From Mycobacteriaceae bacterium (lineage in GTDB: Bacteria > Actinomycetota > Actinomycetes > Mycobacteriales > Mycobacteriaceae): a stretch of 64,000 nucleotides of DNA. The stretch is taken from assembly GCA_019245755.1 (NCBI GenBank), contig JAFARC010000064.1:37432-101431 (forward strand), read 5' to 3'. Positions 10,930 to 19,361 of this stretch are shown here, piece after piece. The position numbers and the translations under genes were made by a program. Below the pieces are notes generated by a model. It made no database searches. It was not told the DNA's origin and worked only from the letters and a program-made list of their open reading frames with translations. Positions within the stretch are counted from its first letter, which is position 1. Each line of letters begins with the position of its first letter.

Positions 10930-12324
10930 ATGGAGAGACTGAGCGGACTGGACGCCAGTTTCCTGTACATCGAAAGTTCCAGTCAGCCGCTGAACGTGTG
11001 CTCCATCGTGGAGCTGGACACCTCGACGATGCCCGGCGGTTATACCTTTGATCGTTTCCGCGACGAATTGCTGCTGCGGGTCAAAGCCGTGCCGGAGTTC
11101 CGCGAGAAGCTGGCCGACAGCCAGCTCAATCTGGACCATCCGGTCTGGATCGAGGACAACGATTTCGATGTCGACCGTCATCTGCATCGCATCGGTCTAC
11201 CCTCGCCGGGCGGCCGCCGCGAATTGGCTGCCATCTGCGGACACATCGCCTCGCTTCCGCTGGACCGCAGCCGACCGTTGTGGGAGATGTGGGTCATCGA
11301 GGGAATTACGGGCGGCGATGCACACGACGGCGGTCCGCTGGTCGTGATGACCAAGGTTCATCACGCCGCCGTCGACGGGGTGACGGGCGCGAGCCTGCTG
11401 TCGCAGTTGTGCAGCACCCAACCGGACGCGCCGCCGCCCGATCCGCTGGTCGGCCCGGGCCATGCCAGCTCACTGGAGATCGCGGTAAGCGGGCTGCTGC
11501 GGTTCGCGACCCGTCCGCTGCGGCTGGCCAATGTATTGCCGACCACCGTGTCGACGGTATTGACCACGCTGCGTCGCGCCCGCAGCGGTCTGGCGATGGC
11601 GCCACCATTCGCGGCGCCCCCGACGGTGTTCAACGACTCGATCACCGCTCAGCGCGATATCGCCTTCACCGAGCTGAGGCTGGCGGACATCAAGGCGGTG
11701 AAGAACCAGTTCGGCGTCAAGGTCAACGACGTGGTCATGGCGTTGTGCGCGGGCGTGCTGCGGCGGTTCCTGCTTGATCACGGCCAGTTGCCGGACACCT
11801 CCCTGGTGGCGATGGTTCCGGTGTCGGTGCACGAAAGGTCCGATCGGCCCGGCCGCAACCAGCTCTCTGGGATGTTCTGCCGTCTCGAGACCCACGTCGC
11901 CGACCCGGTCGAGCGGCTCCGCGCGATCGCCCGGGCGAGCGCCATTGCCAAGGAACATAGTTCGGCCATCGCGCCGACCCTGCTGCAGGACTGGACGGAA
12001 CTGACTGCCCGGGCACTGTTCGGGTTGGTGATGCGGCTCGTCGCCGCCGGTCCGCGCACGCAGAACCCCGTCTACAACGTGCTGATCTCTAATGTCCCCG
12101 GCCCGCAGACAACCTTGTACTTCCTGGGCGCAGAAGTGGTGGCGCTGTACCCGCTGGGGCCGATTTTCCACGGCTCTGGGCTGAATATCACCGTGATGTC
12201 GTTGAACGGCAAACTCGACATCGGCATCATCTCGTGCCCCGATCTGCTGCCGGACCTGTGGGAGCTGGCCGACGACTTTCCCATTGCCCTCGACGAGTTG
12301 CTCGGCTACGTCGACGCGCGATAA
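10930..12324 (+). CDS. Wax ester synthase / diacylglycerol acyltransferase (WS/DGAT)
   Basis: 464 aa bifunctional acyltransferase that makes triacylglycerol or wax esters from acyl-CoA. The catalytic HHxxxDG motif is HHAAVDG at 144-150. The N-terminal PLWEMW and the C-terminal NVPGP (in LISNVPGPQTTLYF) are family hallmarks. It starts MERLSGLDASFLYIE, typical of the mycobacterial Tgs family. Mycobacteria carry many copies, so I give no symbol. Probably membrane-associated with lipid droplets. Confidence 0.93.
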   Translation: MERLSGLDASFLYIESSSQPLNVCSIVELDTSTMPGGYTFDRFRDELLLRVKAVPEFREKLADSQLNLDHPVWIEDNDFDVDRHLHRIGLPSPGGRRELAAICGHIASLPLDRSRPLWEMWVIEGITGGDAHDGGPLVVMTKVHHAAVDGVTGASLLSQLCSTQPDAPPPDPLVGPGHASSLEIAVSGLLRFATRPLRLANVLPTTVSTVLTTLRRARSGLAMAPPFAAPPTVFNDSITAQRDIAFTELRLADIKAVKNQFGVKVNDVVMALCAGVLRRFLLDHGQLPDTSLVAMVPVSVHERSDRPGRNQLSGMFCRLETHVADPVERLRAIARASAIAKEHSSAIAPTLLQDWTELTARALFGLVMRLVAAGPRTQNPVYNVLISNVPGPQTTLYFLGAEVVALYPLGPIFHGSGLNITVMSLNGKLDIGIISCPDLLPDLWELADDFPIALDELLGYVDAR

Positions 12325-12440
12325 GCCTGCGGACGCTCGCCGCTGAGCGTTCAAACTGACGCTGGCGCGGGCCCGATCGGCGCGTCCTGACAGCCGCTTC
12401 AGTGTCGCGAACGGGTCTGCGGCGAACTACGGTTTCACGC

Positions 12441-12872
12441 ATGGCTGGTCGACCGGCGCGGGTCCGTGATGTTCACGAAATCGCAGCGGCGATGCCGCAC
12501 GTCACACGCGTCGCAGGCCCGAAAGGCAACGCGATCTACCAGGTCGGTGGGAAGTCGTTTGTCTTCTTTCGCAACCCACGCCCGGATGCCAAAGACCCGG
12601 TGAGCGGAGAACTGTATGCCGACGTGATCATCATCTGGGTCGAGTCGGAGGCCGACAAGCGCGCGCTGGTACAGGACCCCGACACGCCGTTCTTTACCAC
12701 CGACCATTTCAACGGCCATCCGTCGGTGCTGGTGCGCGAATCCGAGTTGAGCCGAGTCGGCAAGACCGAACTGACCGAGCTGATCCAGGACGCCTGGTTG
12801 TCGCGGGCGTCGAATCGCCGTGGTGCGGCGTGGCTCACCCAACAAGGACTCGCAGACCCCTCCAGCCCCTGA
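12441..12872 (+). CDS. MmcQ/YjbR-family protein
   Basis: 143 aa small cytoplasmic protein of the YjbR fold. The frame is open 13 codons further upstream, but MAGRPARVRDVHEIAAAMP is the usual family N-terminus. The segment YQVGGKSFVFFRN and the terminal region with FNGHPSVLVRESEL match the family. Biochemical function is not established; a double-wing DNA-binding-like fold has been described for it. It lies 84 nt upstream of the CYP138-like gene. Confidence 0.8.
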   Translation: MAGRPARVRDVHEIAAAMPHVTRVAGPKGNAIYQVGGKSFVFFRNPRPDAKDPVSGELYADVIIIWVESEADKRALVQDPDTPFFTTDHFNGHPSVLVRESELSRVGKTELTELIQDAWLSRASNRRGAAWLTQQGLADPSSP

Positions 12873-12897
12873 CCTAACCGCCGCCATTGCAATGGGC

Positions 12898-12940
12898 CGG
12901 TACCGCGGGGTACCGTGTGCTGGTACCTTTGAGTACCACC
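12898..12940. promoter_or_regulatory. GGTACC-rich cluster upstream of CYP138-like gene
   Basis: Within 45 bp there are CGGTACC at 12898, GGGTACCGT at 12908-12916, GGTACC at 12922 and a fourth GTACC at 12933. The 9-mer GGGTACCGT also occurs in the inverted repeat upstream of the TetR gene at 44226. Likely operator of a dimeric regulator; inference only. Confidence 0.5.
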
Positions 12941-12956
12941 GTGGAAAGGCAACGAC

Positions 12957-14315
12957 ATGGGTGAAGCGACGAGCGACCCGGTGCGGCTCCCGCGAAAAGT
13001 CCGAGCCCCCAAGATCGTTCAGGGCCTCGCATTCGTCACCGCGCGGGCCAAGGCGGTGCACGCGCTCGGCAGGCGATACGGCGCGGCGTTCACCCTCGAC
13101 CTGCCGATCTTTGGGCCCACCGTGGTGATCAGCGACCCGGTCCTGGTCAAGGACCTGTTCACCACCAGCACCGATCTCGTCGGCCGAGCGTCGAACCTCG
13201 GCACCATCCTCGGTCCGGGCTCGACGTTCAGCCTCGATGGCGACGAACATCGCCAACGGCGCAAATTGCTTGTGCCGCCGTTCCACGGCAAGCGGGTGCA
13301 GGGTTACGAGCAGATCATCGAGGAGGAGGTGATGCGCGAGATCGCGACGTGGCCCGAAGGACAGGAATTCGAGACGCTGCGGCCGATGATGCGCATCACC
13401 CTGAACGCCATTCTGCGGGCGGTGTTCGGCGCCCGAGGCGCCGCGCTGGACGAGTTGCGGGAACTACTGCCGCCCGCGGTGGTGCTCGGATCCCGGATCG
13501 CGGTGTTGCCGCCGGTCGCCCGGCGCGCCATCGGCCGATGGAGTCCGGGAGCGCGTTTCCTTCAGTACCGCAGGCGATATGACGCGGTGATCGACACGCT
13601 GATCGCCGACGCACGGGCCGATGCCGAGTTCGAGCAGCGCAGCGACGTGCTGTCGCTGCTTCTGCAGGCACGCTACGACGACGGCGAGCCGATTTCGGAC
13701 CGGCACGTCGCCGACGAGCTGTTGACGCTGCTCACCGCGGGTCACGAAACCACCGCGACCACGCTGGCCTGGACGGTCGAGCGGTTGCGGCGCCACCCGC
13801 GACTGCTCGCCCGGTTGAACCAGGAACTCGACGCGGGCGGGTCGCAGCTGCGCCAGGCGACGATCTGGGAGGTGCAGCGTACCCGCCCGGTTGTCGACGC
13901 CACCATTCGGCGCACCAAGCAGCGAATCCGCCTTGGCGAGTGGGTGGTCCCCGAGGGACACAGTGTGATCGTGAGCATCGGGCTGGCCCACGCGTCCGAA
14001 TCCAGTTTCCCCGACGCTCAAACCTTTAACCCGGACCGATTCCTCGACAGCCCGCCGGACACCTACACGTGGATTCCGTTCGGCGGCGGAGTGCGCCGGT
14101 GCGTGGGCGCCGCGTTCGCGAACATGGAGATGAATGTGACGCTGCGCACCCTGCTCCGCGAATTCCGGTTCGGCACAACCGATGCCGCGGGGGAACGGGT
14201 GCACTCTCGCGGCGTGGCGACGGCCCCCGGTCGCGGCGGCCGCGCAGTTCTCTACCGGCGATCGCCCCGGTCGGCGCCCACTGCGGCGGCCGACACCGGG
14301 CGAGTGCCGGCGTGA
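12957..14315 (+). CDS. cyp138: Cytochrome P450, CYP138-like
   Basis: 452 aa haem monooxygenase. The I-helix is AGHETTATTLAW, ExxR is EVQR, and the haem-binding loop is FGGGVRRCVGAAF with the ligand Cys at about 382. N-terminal LPRKVRAPKIVQGLAFV and GDEHRQRRKLLVPPFHGK agree with M. tuberculosis CYP138 (Rv0136). Substrate is unknown. The stop directly abuts the convergent hypD stop. The GGTACC cluster upstream suggests repressor control. The exact CYP family assignment is from memory of Rv0136. Confidence 0.87.
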   Translation: MGEATSDPVRLPRKVRAPKIVQGLAFVTARAKAVHALGRRYGAAFTLDLPIFGPTVVISDPVLVKDLFTTSTDLVGRASNLGTILGPGSTFSLDGDEHRQRRKLLVPPFHGKRVQGYEQIIEEEVMREIATWPEGQEFETLRPMMRITLNAILRAVFGARGAALDELRELLPPAVVLGSRIAVLPPVARRAIGRWSPGARFLQYRRRYDAVIDTLIADARADAEFEQRSDVLSLLLQARYDDGEPISDRHVADELLTLLTAGHETTATTLAWTVERLRRHPRLLARLNQELDAGGSQLRQATIWEVQRTRPVVDATIRRTKQRIRLGEWVVPEGHSVIVSIGLAHASESSFPDAQTFNPDRFLDSPPDTYTWIPFGGGVRRCVGAAFANMEMNVTLRTLLREFRFGTTDAAGERVHSRGVATAPGRGGRAVLYRRSPRSAPTAAADTGRVPA

Positions 14316-15464
14316 TCACGCTTGGGCGGCGGCGTGTCCGACGAGTTGGGCCGCATCACGGTGCAGACGGCCGAAGTTGTAGTAGGCCGCGCACGCCCCT
14401 TCCGGCGAGACCATGCAGGTCCCGATGGGCGTCTCGGGTGTGCACGCGGTACCGAAGACTTTGCATTCCCACGGCTTGAGCACACCCTTGAGAACCTCGC
14501 CGCATTGGCACGCCTTTGGATCGGCGACCCGCACTCCCGGCATCGAGAATCTGCGCTCGGCGTCGAACCCGGCGAAGTCGTTGTTCAGCTTCAACGCACT
14601 CTGTGAAATGAAACCCAGTCCGCGCCATTCGAAGTGCGGACGCAACGCGAACACCTGCGCCATCAGCGCGAGGGCCGCCGGGTTGCCCTGCTCGTGCACC
14701 ACGCGCGAGTACTGGTTCTCCACCTCGCAGCGCCCCTCGTGGATCTGGCGCAGCAGCATCGCGACCGAGGCAAGGATGTCGAGCGGCTCGAAGCCGGCGA
14801 CCACCAGCGGCTTGCGGTAAACCTCGGGCACGAATCGGTACGGTCGGTTGCCGACCACCGTCGACACGTGACCGGGACCGATGAACCCCGACAGCCGCAG
14901 ATCGGGCGACTCGAGGATCGCCTTGATCGGCGGAATGATCGTGACGTGGTTGCAGAACACGCTGAAGTTGCTCAACCCCAGTTCCCGAGCCCGCACCAGC
15001 GTGACGGCAGTGGAAGGCGCGGTGGTCTCGAATCCGATCGCGAAGAACACCACCTGCTTGCCGGGGTTGTTGGTCGCGATCTTCAGGGAGTCCAGCGGCG
15101 AGTACACGAACCTCACGTCTGCTCCCCGAGCCTTGGCGTCGAGCAGGTTGCCGTCGGACCCCGGCACTCGCATCATGTCGCCGAAGCAGGTGAAGATCAT
15201 GTCGGGTTGCCGTGCCAGCCACATCGCGTCGTCGATGCGACCCATCGGTATCACGCACACCGGGCAGCCGGGCCCGTGCACAAGCTCCACGCTCGTCGGC
15301 AACAGGTGCTCGATGCCGTGCCGGTAGATGGTGTGGGTGTGTCCCCCGCACACCTCCATGAACTTGAACGGCTCGTCACCCTCGATTGCGTTGGCCAAGG
15401 TTTCGATCGCCGACAACAGCCGGCGGGCGGCGGCGGGATCCCGGAATTCTTCAACAAAACGCAT
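14316..15464 (-). CDS. hypD: Hydrogenase maturation protein HypD
   Basis: 382 aa scaffold for assembling the Fe(CN)2CO group of [NiFe] hydrogenases, acting with HypC and HypE. Catalytic cysteines are visible: C39 in MEVCGGHTHT and C67/C70 in HGPGCPVC. The C-terminal [4Fe-4S] Cys set lies in KACQCGEVLKG, WECKVF and TACTPETPIGTC. The frame continues upstream, but ATG 15464 begins the standard MRFVEEFRDP, 14 nt after hypC. Last gene of the five-gene minus-strand cluster. Confidence 0.96.
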   Translation of the reverse strand: MRFVEEFRDPAAARRLLSAIETLANAIEGDEPFKFMEVCGGHTHTIYRHGIEHLLPTSVELVHGPGCPVCVIPMGRIDDAMWLARQPDMIFTCFGDMMRVPGSDGNLLDAKARGADVRFVYSPLDSLKIATNNPGKQVVFFAIGFETTAPSTAVTLVRARELGLSNFSVFCNHVTIIPPIKAILESPDLRLSGFIGPGHVSTVVGNRPYRFVPEVYRKPLVVAGFEPLDILASVAMLLRQIHEGRCEVENQYSRVVHEQGNPAALALMAQVFALRPHFEWRGLGFISQSALKLNNDFAGFDAERRFSMPGVRVADPKACQCGEVLKGVLKPWECKVFGTACTPETPIGTCMVSPEGACAAYYNFGRLHRDAAQLVGHAAAQA

Positions 15465-15478
15465 GGTGCTCTTTCGCG

Positions 15479-15751
15479 TCAGACGATGGATGAGGAGTCG
15501 AAAGCTTCGATTTCGGTGGTGTAGGCGTCGCCGAGTTGTTTGACGGCGGTGAGCGTGAGTTGCGCTTCGGCCTCGTCGATCTTGGCCATCGCGAATCCGA
15601 CGTGGACCAGCACCCACTCGTCCGGTTTGGGCATCTCCTTCTCGAGCAGTCGCACGCTGATCGTGCGCTGTACGCCGCTCACGTCGACTTTGGCCAGGTA
15701 GTTGTCGGCGTCGGTGATCTCGACGATACGTCCTGGAATCCCAAGGCACAT
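15479..15751 (-). CDS. hypC: Hydrogenase maturation chaperone HypC
   Basis: 90 aa chaperone starting MCLGIPGRIVEI, with the essential Cys2 that binds the iron group delivered by HypD. The conserved WVLVHVGFAMAKIDEAEA closes the OB-like fold. The tail of about 20 residues after that is slightly longer than usual. It is preceded by GGAGGAT and sits between hypE (24 nt upstream) and hypD (14 nt downstream). Confidence 0.96.
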   Translation of the reverse strand: MCLGIPGRIVEITDADNYLAKVDVSGVQRTISVRLLEKEMPKPDEWVLVHVGFAMAKIDEAEAQLTLTAVKQLGDAYTTEIEAFDSSSIV

Positions 15752-15775
15752 AACGGGTAATCCTCCTCAGCAGAC

Positions 15776-16888
15776 TCAGCAGATGCGCGGCAGCGGATCA
15801 CCGACAAGCATGTCGACGATCCGCGTGCCTCCGAACCCGGTACGAACGATGACGGTGGCCGCCGGCTCAGCCAGGACCTCACCGATCTCGGCGGCCTGGG
15901 CACCCAACGGGTGAGAACGCAGCGCGGCCAGCCCCGCGTCGGCTTCCTCCGGTGCGACGACGGCGATGAACTTGCCTTCGTTGGCAACGTAAAGCGGATC
16001 GATTCCCAGCATTTCGCAAGCACCGTTGACCATCGGCCGCACCGGCAGATGCTGCTCGTCGAGCACGATCGCGACGTTGGCGGCGTGCGCCAGCTCGTTG
16101 CAGACGGTGCCCACGCCGCCCCGCGTCGGGTCTCGCAACCAGCGCGTCGCCGGTGCTGCCTCCAGAAGCGTTTCCACCAGCCCGGTCACCGCTGCGGTGT
16201 CGGAGACGATGTCGGCCTCGATTGCGAGGTCCCCTCGGGCGAGCATCACGGCCATGCCGTGATCGCCGATCGTGCCGGAGATCATAACCTTGTCGCCCGG
16301 GCGAACCGATGACGCCGACAGTTCGCGGCCCTCCGGGATCATTCCCGCGCCCGTCGTGGTGATGAACAGCCCATCGGCCGCGCCCTTCGGCACCACCTTC
16401 GTATCGCCGGTGACGATCCGGACCCCGGCGGTAGCCGCCGCCAGCGCCATGTCGGCGACGATGTCTTTGAGCTCGGCGATTGGAAATCCCTCTTCCAACA
16501 CATAGGCCGCCGAAATCCACTGTGGTACCGCCCCGGCCATGGCGAGATCGTTGAGCGTGCCGTGCACGGCGAGGTGACCGATCGAGCCACCCGGAAAGCG
16601 CAGCGGCTGCACCACGAACGAGTCGGTGGACATCGCCATCCGCTCGCCGCTCGGCAACGCGAAAACCGCGCTGTCCCCGAGCATTTCCAGCAGCGGGTTG
16701 CGGAACGCCTCGACGAAGACGGCGTCGACGAGCGCGGCCGACGCTTTTCCGCCGGCGCCGTGCGCCAAAGTGACGACCTCGTCGCGCAGCCGTGGTCGCC
16801 GCTTGCGGAAATCGTCGATCCGTTCAATGACCTGAGCCTCGGCGTACTTCGGCCCCGATGAGAGGTAGTCGCTTACCGCTTTCTCCAC
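15776..16888 (-). CDS. hypE: Hydrogenase maturation protein HypE
   Basis: 370 aa ATP-dependent dehydratase that turns carbamoyl on its terminal cysteine into the cyanide ligand. The C-terminus is PRIC, the diagnostic carrier Cys. HGAGGKAS is the N-terminal AIRS/PurM-like motif, with further ATP-site motifs in STDSFVV and NDLAMAGA. A GTG start at 16888 shares its G with the TAG stop of the SIS gene upstream, so translation is coupled. HypF, which would supply the carbamoyl group, is not in this window. Confidence 0.95.
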   Translation of the reverse strand: MEKAVSDYLSSGPKYAEAQVIERIDDFRKRRPRLRDEVVTLAHGAGGKASAALVDAVFVEAFRNPLLEMLGDSAVFALPSGERMAMSTDSFVVQPLRFPGGSIGHLAVHGTLNDLAMAGAVPQWISAAYVLEEGFPIAELKDIVADMALAAATAGVRIVTGDTKVVPKGAADGLFITTTGAGMIPEGRELSASSVRPGDKVMISGTIGDHGMAVMLARGDLAIEADIVSDTAAVTGLVETLLEAAPATRWLRDPTRGGVGTVCNELAHAANVAIVLDEQHLPVRPMVNGACEMLGIDPLYVANEGKFIAVVAPEEADAGLAALRSHPLGAQAAEIGEVLAEPAATVIVRTGFGGTRIVDMLVGDPLPRIC

Positions 16889-17553
16889 TAGACGTCGGCT
16901 CCTTGGCTTTGAACGCTCTCCCAGAGCTGATAACCCAACAGAGCCTGTGCCTCTTGAATGCGATGCACGCTCTGCGACCGGACCACGAAGCACACGTCCA
17001 CATCCGGGCTGGTGGCGAACGATCCCCCGTCATAGCCGGCGAAACCGATGGTGTACAGCCCACGGCGGCGCGCCTCACGCAGCGCGACCATCAGATCGGG
17101 CGAGCTTCCGCTGGTGGACATCGCGATCGCGATGTCCCCGGACCGCGACCGGGCAATCAACTGCCGACCAAACACCAACTCGAAACCGACGTCGTTGCCC
17201 AGAGCGGTCAGTATCGCCTGGTCGGTGGTCAATGACCAGGCCGGTAACGGATCGCCGGCGGGCGGCCGGGCGAACAGCGCCGCCAGCGTGGTGGAGTCAG
17301 TGGAGCTGCCCCCGTTGCCGAACGTGAACAGCCGCCCCCCCGCGGCGAACCGGCGGGCCATCTCGGCCGCCGCGGTGGCCACCAGGCCCTCGTTGGTCTC
17401 CACCGTGGCCCGCCGCAGCGCTGCGCTTTCGGCGGCCTTCGATCGTGCCGACGCGGTCAGGTCAACGAGAAGCGATTTCGAGTCACGCTCCTCGGCGTCG
17501 ATGAACGGGTACAGGAAATTGGTGGCTTCTGCGTCTGCCTGATTGCCGCTCAC
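16888..17553 (-). CDS. GmhA/DiaA-like SIS-domain sugar isomerase in the hyp cluster
   Basis: 221 aa single SIS domain. FGNGGSSTDSTTLAALF and STSGSSPDLMVALREARRRGL are the phosphosugar-binding segments of the phosphoheptose isomerase/DiaA group. Start GTG 17553 lies 1 nt after the upstream gene's TGA, within a GTGAGGTGAG context, and the stop overlaps the hypE start. Genes of this kind accompany hyp genes in some actinobacteria, but their role in hydrogenase maturation is unknown to me. It could carry a sugar-phosphate function unrelated to hydrogenase. Confidence 0.85.
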   Translation of the reverse strand: MSGNQADAEATNFLYPFIDAEERDSKSLLVDLTASARSKAAESAALRRATVETNEGLVATAAAEMARRFAAGGRLFTFGNGGSSTDSTTLAALFARPPAGDPLPAWSLTTDQAILTALGNDVGFELVFGRQLIARSRSGDIAIAMSTSGSSPDLMVALREARRRGLYTIGFAGYDGGSFATSPDVDVCFVVRSQSVHRIQEAQALLGYQLWESVQSQGADV

Positions 17554-17554
17554 C

Positions 17555-18277
17555 TCACGACTCCTCGCCCACTTTGCTGATCGCCATCCCGGCGTGTACC
17601 AGCACGAGTTCACCCGGCGCCACCGGTTCCACCAGCACCGTTGACACGGGCTCCTCGCCGTCGCCGGTGCGCACGCGCGCCACACCCTCGACCGAAGACG
17701 ACAAAACCTCCCCCAGCCTGCCCTCGTCGCTGCACGTCACGCAGAGCTCCTCGCCGCATTCGCCGTCACCGGGCTTCATCAGCCCAGGGTGCTCGAAGCA
17801 GACATGCGTGAGCTCCCACAGCAGGTGGTACAGCAAAACGAAGCACCCGGTCGCAGGCGTACGCGGGTCAGGGTCATCAAGCCAGAGCACGTGATCGGCC
17901 GCCCCGACCGGCGGTCGCGCGCCGTTGCCGATCCACAGCGTCGTCGCCCCCCAGGCCGGTGCCCTGCGCATCACCGAACACACTGCGTGGTCGTCGGCAT
18001 CGGCGACCGCGATCACGATGTCGCCGGGCCGTACGGAAACCCTTGCCGCACTAACGAAGTCCGGACCGATCAGCGCCACGGCGGGCAGCGCTCTTTTGCC
18101 GACGATCACCGGATGGACGAATTCCACCGCGATGTGCTGGGCGTGCGGCGCCCACGACGGCGCCAGAGACCACATGGTGGCGCCGGCCGAGAACTTCCGC
18201 GCCAGAGTGAGCGCCGCGGCCGCCAGGTCGGATGCGAGTTCGTCGCCGAGCCCGCGGTCGATGGCCGTGGGGATCAT
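17555..18277 (-). CDS. SIS-like protein fused to a HypC-like C-terminal domain
   Basis: 240 aa. Residues 20-140 read like a degenerate SIS domain: RPGDIVIAVADADDHAVCSVM and RAPAWGATTLWIGNG sit where the usual STSG and alpha/beta elements fall. Residues 174-240 end in a HypC-like fold: CVTCSDEG, then PGELVLVHAGMAISKV, the HypC signature. The N-terminal MC of true HypC is absent; C174, C179 and C182 may replace it. It is the first gene of the cluster, with AGGGGG upstream of the ATG. Likely a HupF/HypC-type chaperone; the client is unknown. Confidence 0.75.
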   Translation of the reverse strand: MIPTAIDRGLGDELASDLAAAALTLARKFSAGATMWSLAPSWAPHAQHIAVEFVHPVIVGKRALPAVALIGPDFVSAARVSVRPGDIVIAVADADDHAVCSVMRRAPAWGATTLWIGNGARPPVGAADHVLWLDDPDPRTPATGCFVLLYHLLWELTHVCFEHPGLMKPGDGECGEELCVTCSDEGRLGEVLSSSVEGVARVRTGDGEEPVSTVLVEPVAPGELVLVHAGMAISKVGEES

Positions 18278-18399
18278 CGATCAACCCCCTGTCTGCGCTT
18301 TTGTCGGCGCTTCACCAGTCTCCGCCTCGACCGCGCGACGCAGCAATACAAATTCAGGAAAAAGTTGCTCCGAAACTAGCCGTCGATTATCAAGATCAA

Positions 18400-19239
18400 T
18401 TAACGAACCCCTAAGCCCTGTCTGATCGCGGCGGCGTCTCGCACCAGTTGAACTGTCGCCGGGCGCAGTTCGTCGATGGACCCGAGCGGCGCGGCGTATC
18501 CGACTCGGGTGTAGGCCACGCCACGTTGGGTCACGACCCGCAGGTCCAGACCGTAACGATCGGCGCCGGTGCAGGTGGCGGTCGTCGTGTCGGGGTAGCC
18601 GCCGAGGGTCTGTGCCATCAGCCGCAGGGAGCCGGCGTGGTCGTGGTTGAGGTGCGTGATGGCGTCGGCCGCGCATGGCCGGATCGGATCGGGTTGCGCC
18701 GCCAGATAACCACCACCGGTCGCCGAATCCATCCGGCCGTAGCCGCCGACCCACCGCACCCGCTGCACCCGAAGGATCCACAGCGAGAAGTCGCTGTAGC
18801 TGATGTAGTACTTGGCTGCGGCTACCGCAGCGAGGTGTGCGTCCCTTGCGGCACTTAGTTCCGGCCCCGCCGGCCGCTCCACCACACCGGCGAGGGTGAC
18901 CCGGGCGCCGGCCAGCGGGTCGGGATCGGTGGCCGGGCCGACTATCGCGATGCTGGCGCGCGGGTCGGCGGCCAGGTTGCGACCGTGTTCGGCCAGTCGG
19001 GAAACGCACAGCACCGGCGCACCGCCGAGCAGCCCGTAGGTGACCAGCGACGCCCACGGGCCACCCTCGCTGGTCAGGCTCGCCAGCGTGCCGGTGTTGG
19101 TGGACCCGACGATGGTCCGGGCCTCCTCGGCGGCCGACGGGCGAGCGGGGTTGGCCACCGCGGTCAGCGGCGGCGGGACCGAGGGAGCATCGCCCGGATC
19201 ACCGTGATCACGGGCCGCCGCGCTGCCGGAAAACGTCAT
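18400..19239 (-). CDS. HugZ-like haem utilisation / PNPOx-fold protein with DUF2470
   Basis: 279 aa. The N-terminal half is a split-barrel FMN/haem-binding domain (TLASLTSEGGPWASLVTYG, APVLCVSRLAEHGRNLAADPRASI). The C-terminal part is a DUF2470-type domain with the conserved LNHDHAGSLRLMA. HugZ-family members bind or degrade haem, and other split-barrel proteins reduce F420 or flavin substrates, so haem turnover is an inference. The start ATG 19239 is chosen over an upstream in-frame ATG by family length; no strong ribosome-binding site. Divergent from the P450 at 19362. Confidence 0.8.
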   Translation of the reverse strand: MTFSGSAAARDHGDPGDAPSVPPPLTAVANPARPSAAEEARTIVGSTNTGTLASLTSEGGPWASLVTYGLLGGAPVLCVSRLAEHGRNLAADPRASIAIVGPATDPDPLAGARVTLAGVVERPAGPELSAARDAHLAAVAAAKYYISYSDFSLWILRVQRVRWVGGYGRMDSATGGGYLAAQPDPIRPCAADAITHLNHDHAGSLRLMAQTLGGYPDTTTATCTGADRYGLDLRVVTQRGVAYTRVGYAAPLGSIDELRPATVQLVRDAAAIRQGLGVR

Positions 19240-19361
19240 GGCATGAGTAAAGCAGCTGCCCCGGCAGCGCCTGACCGGGCAACAAGTCGAGTAGTCGATT
19301 ACTCGCGGCCAGCCGGTCAGCGAGCGTGACACTCACCTGAGCAGCCCAAGGAGTGGTGAGC

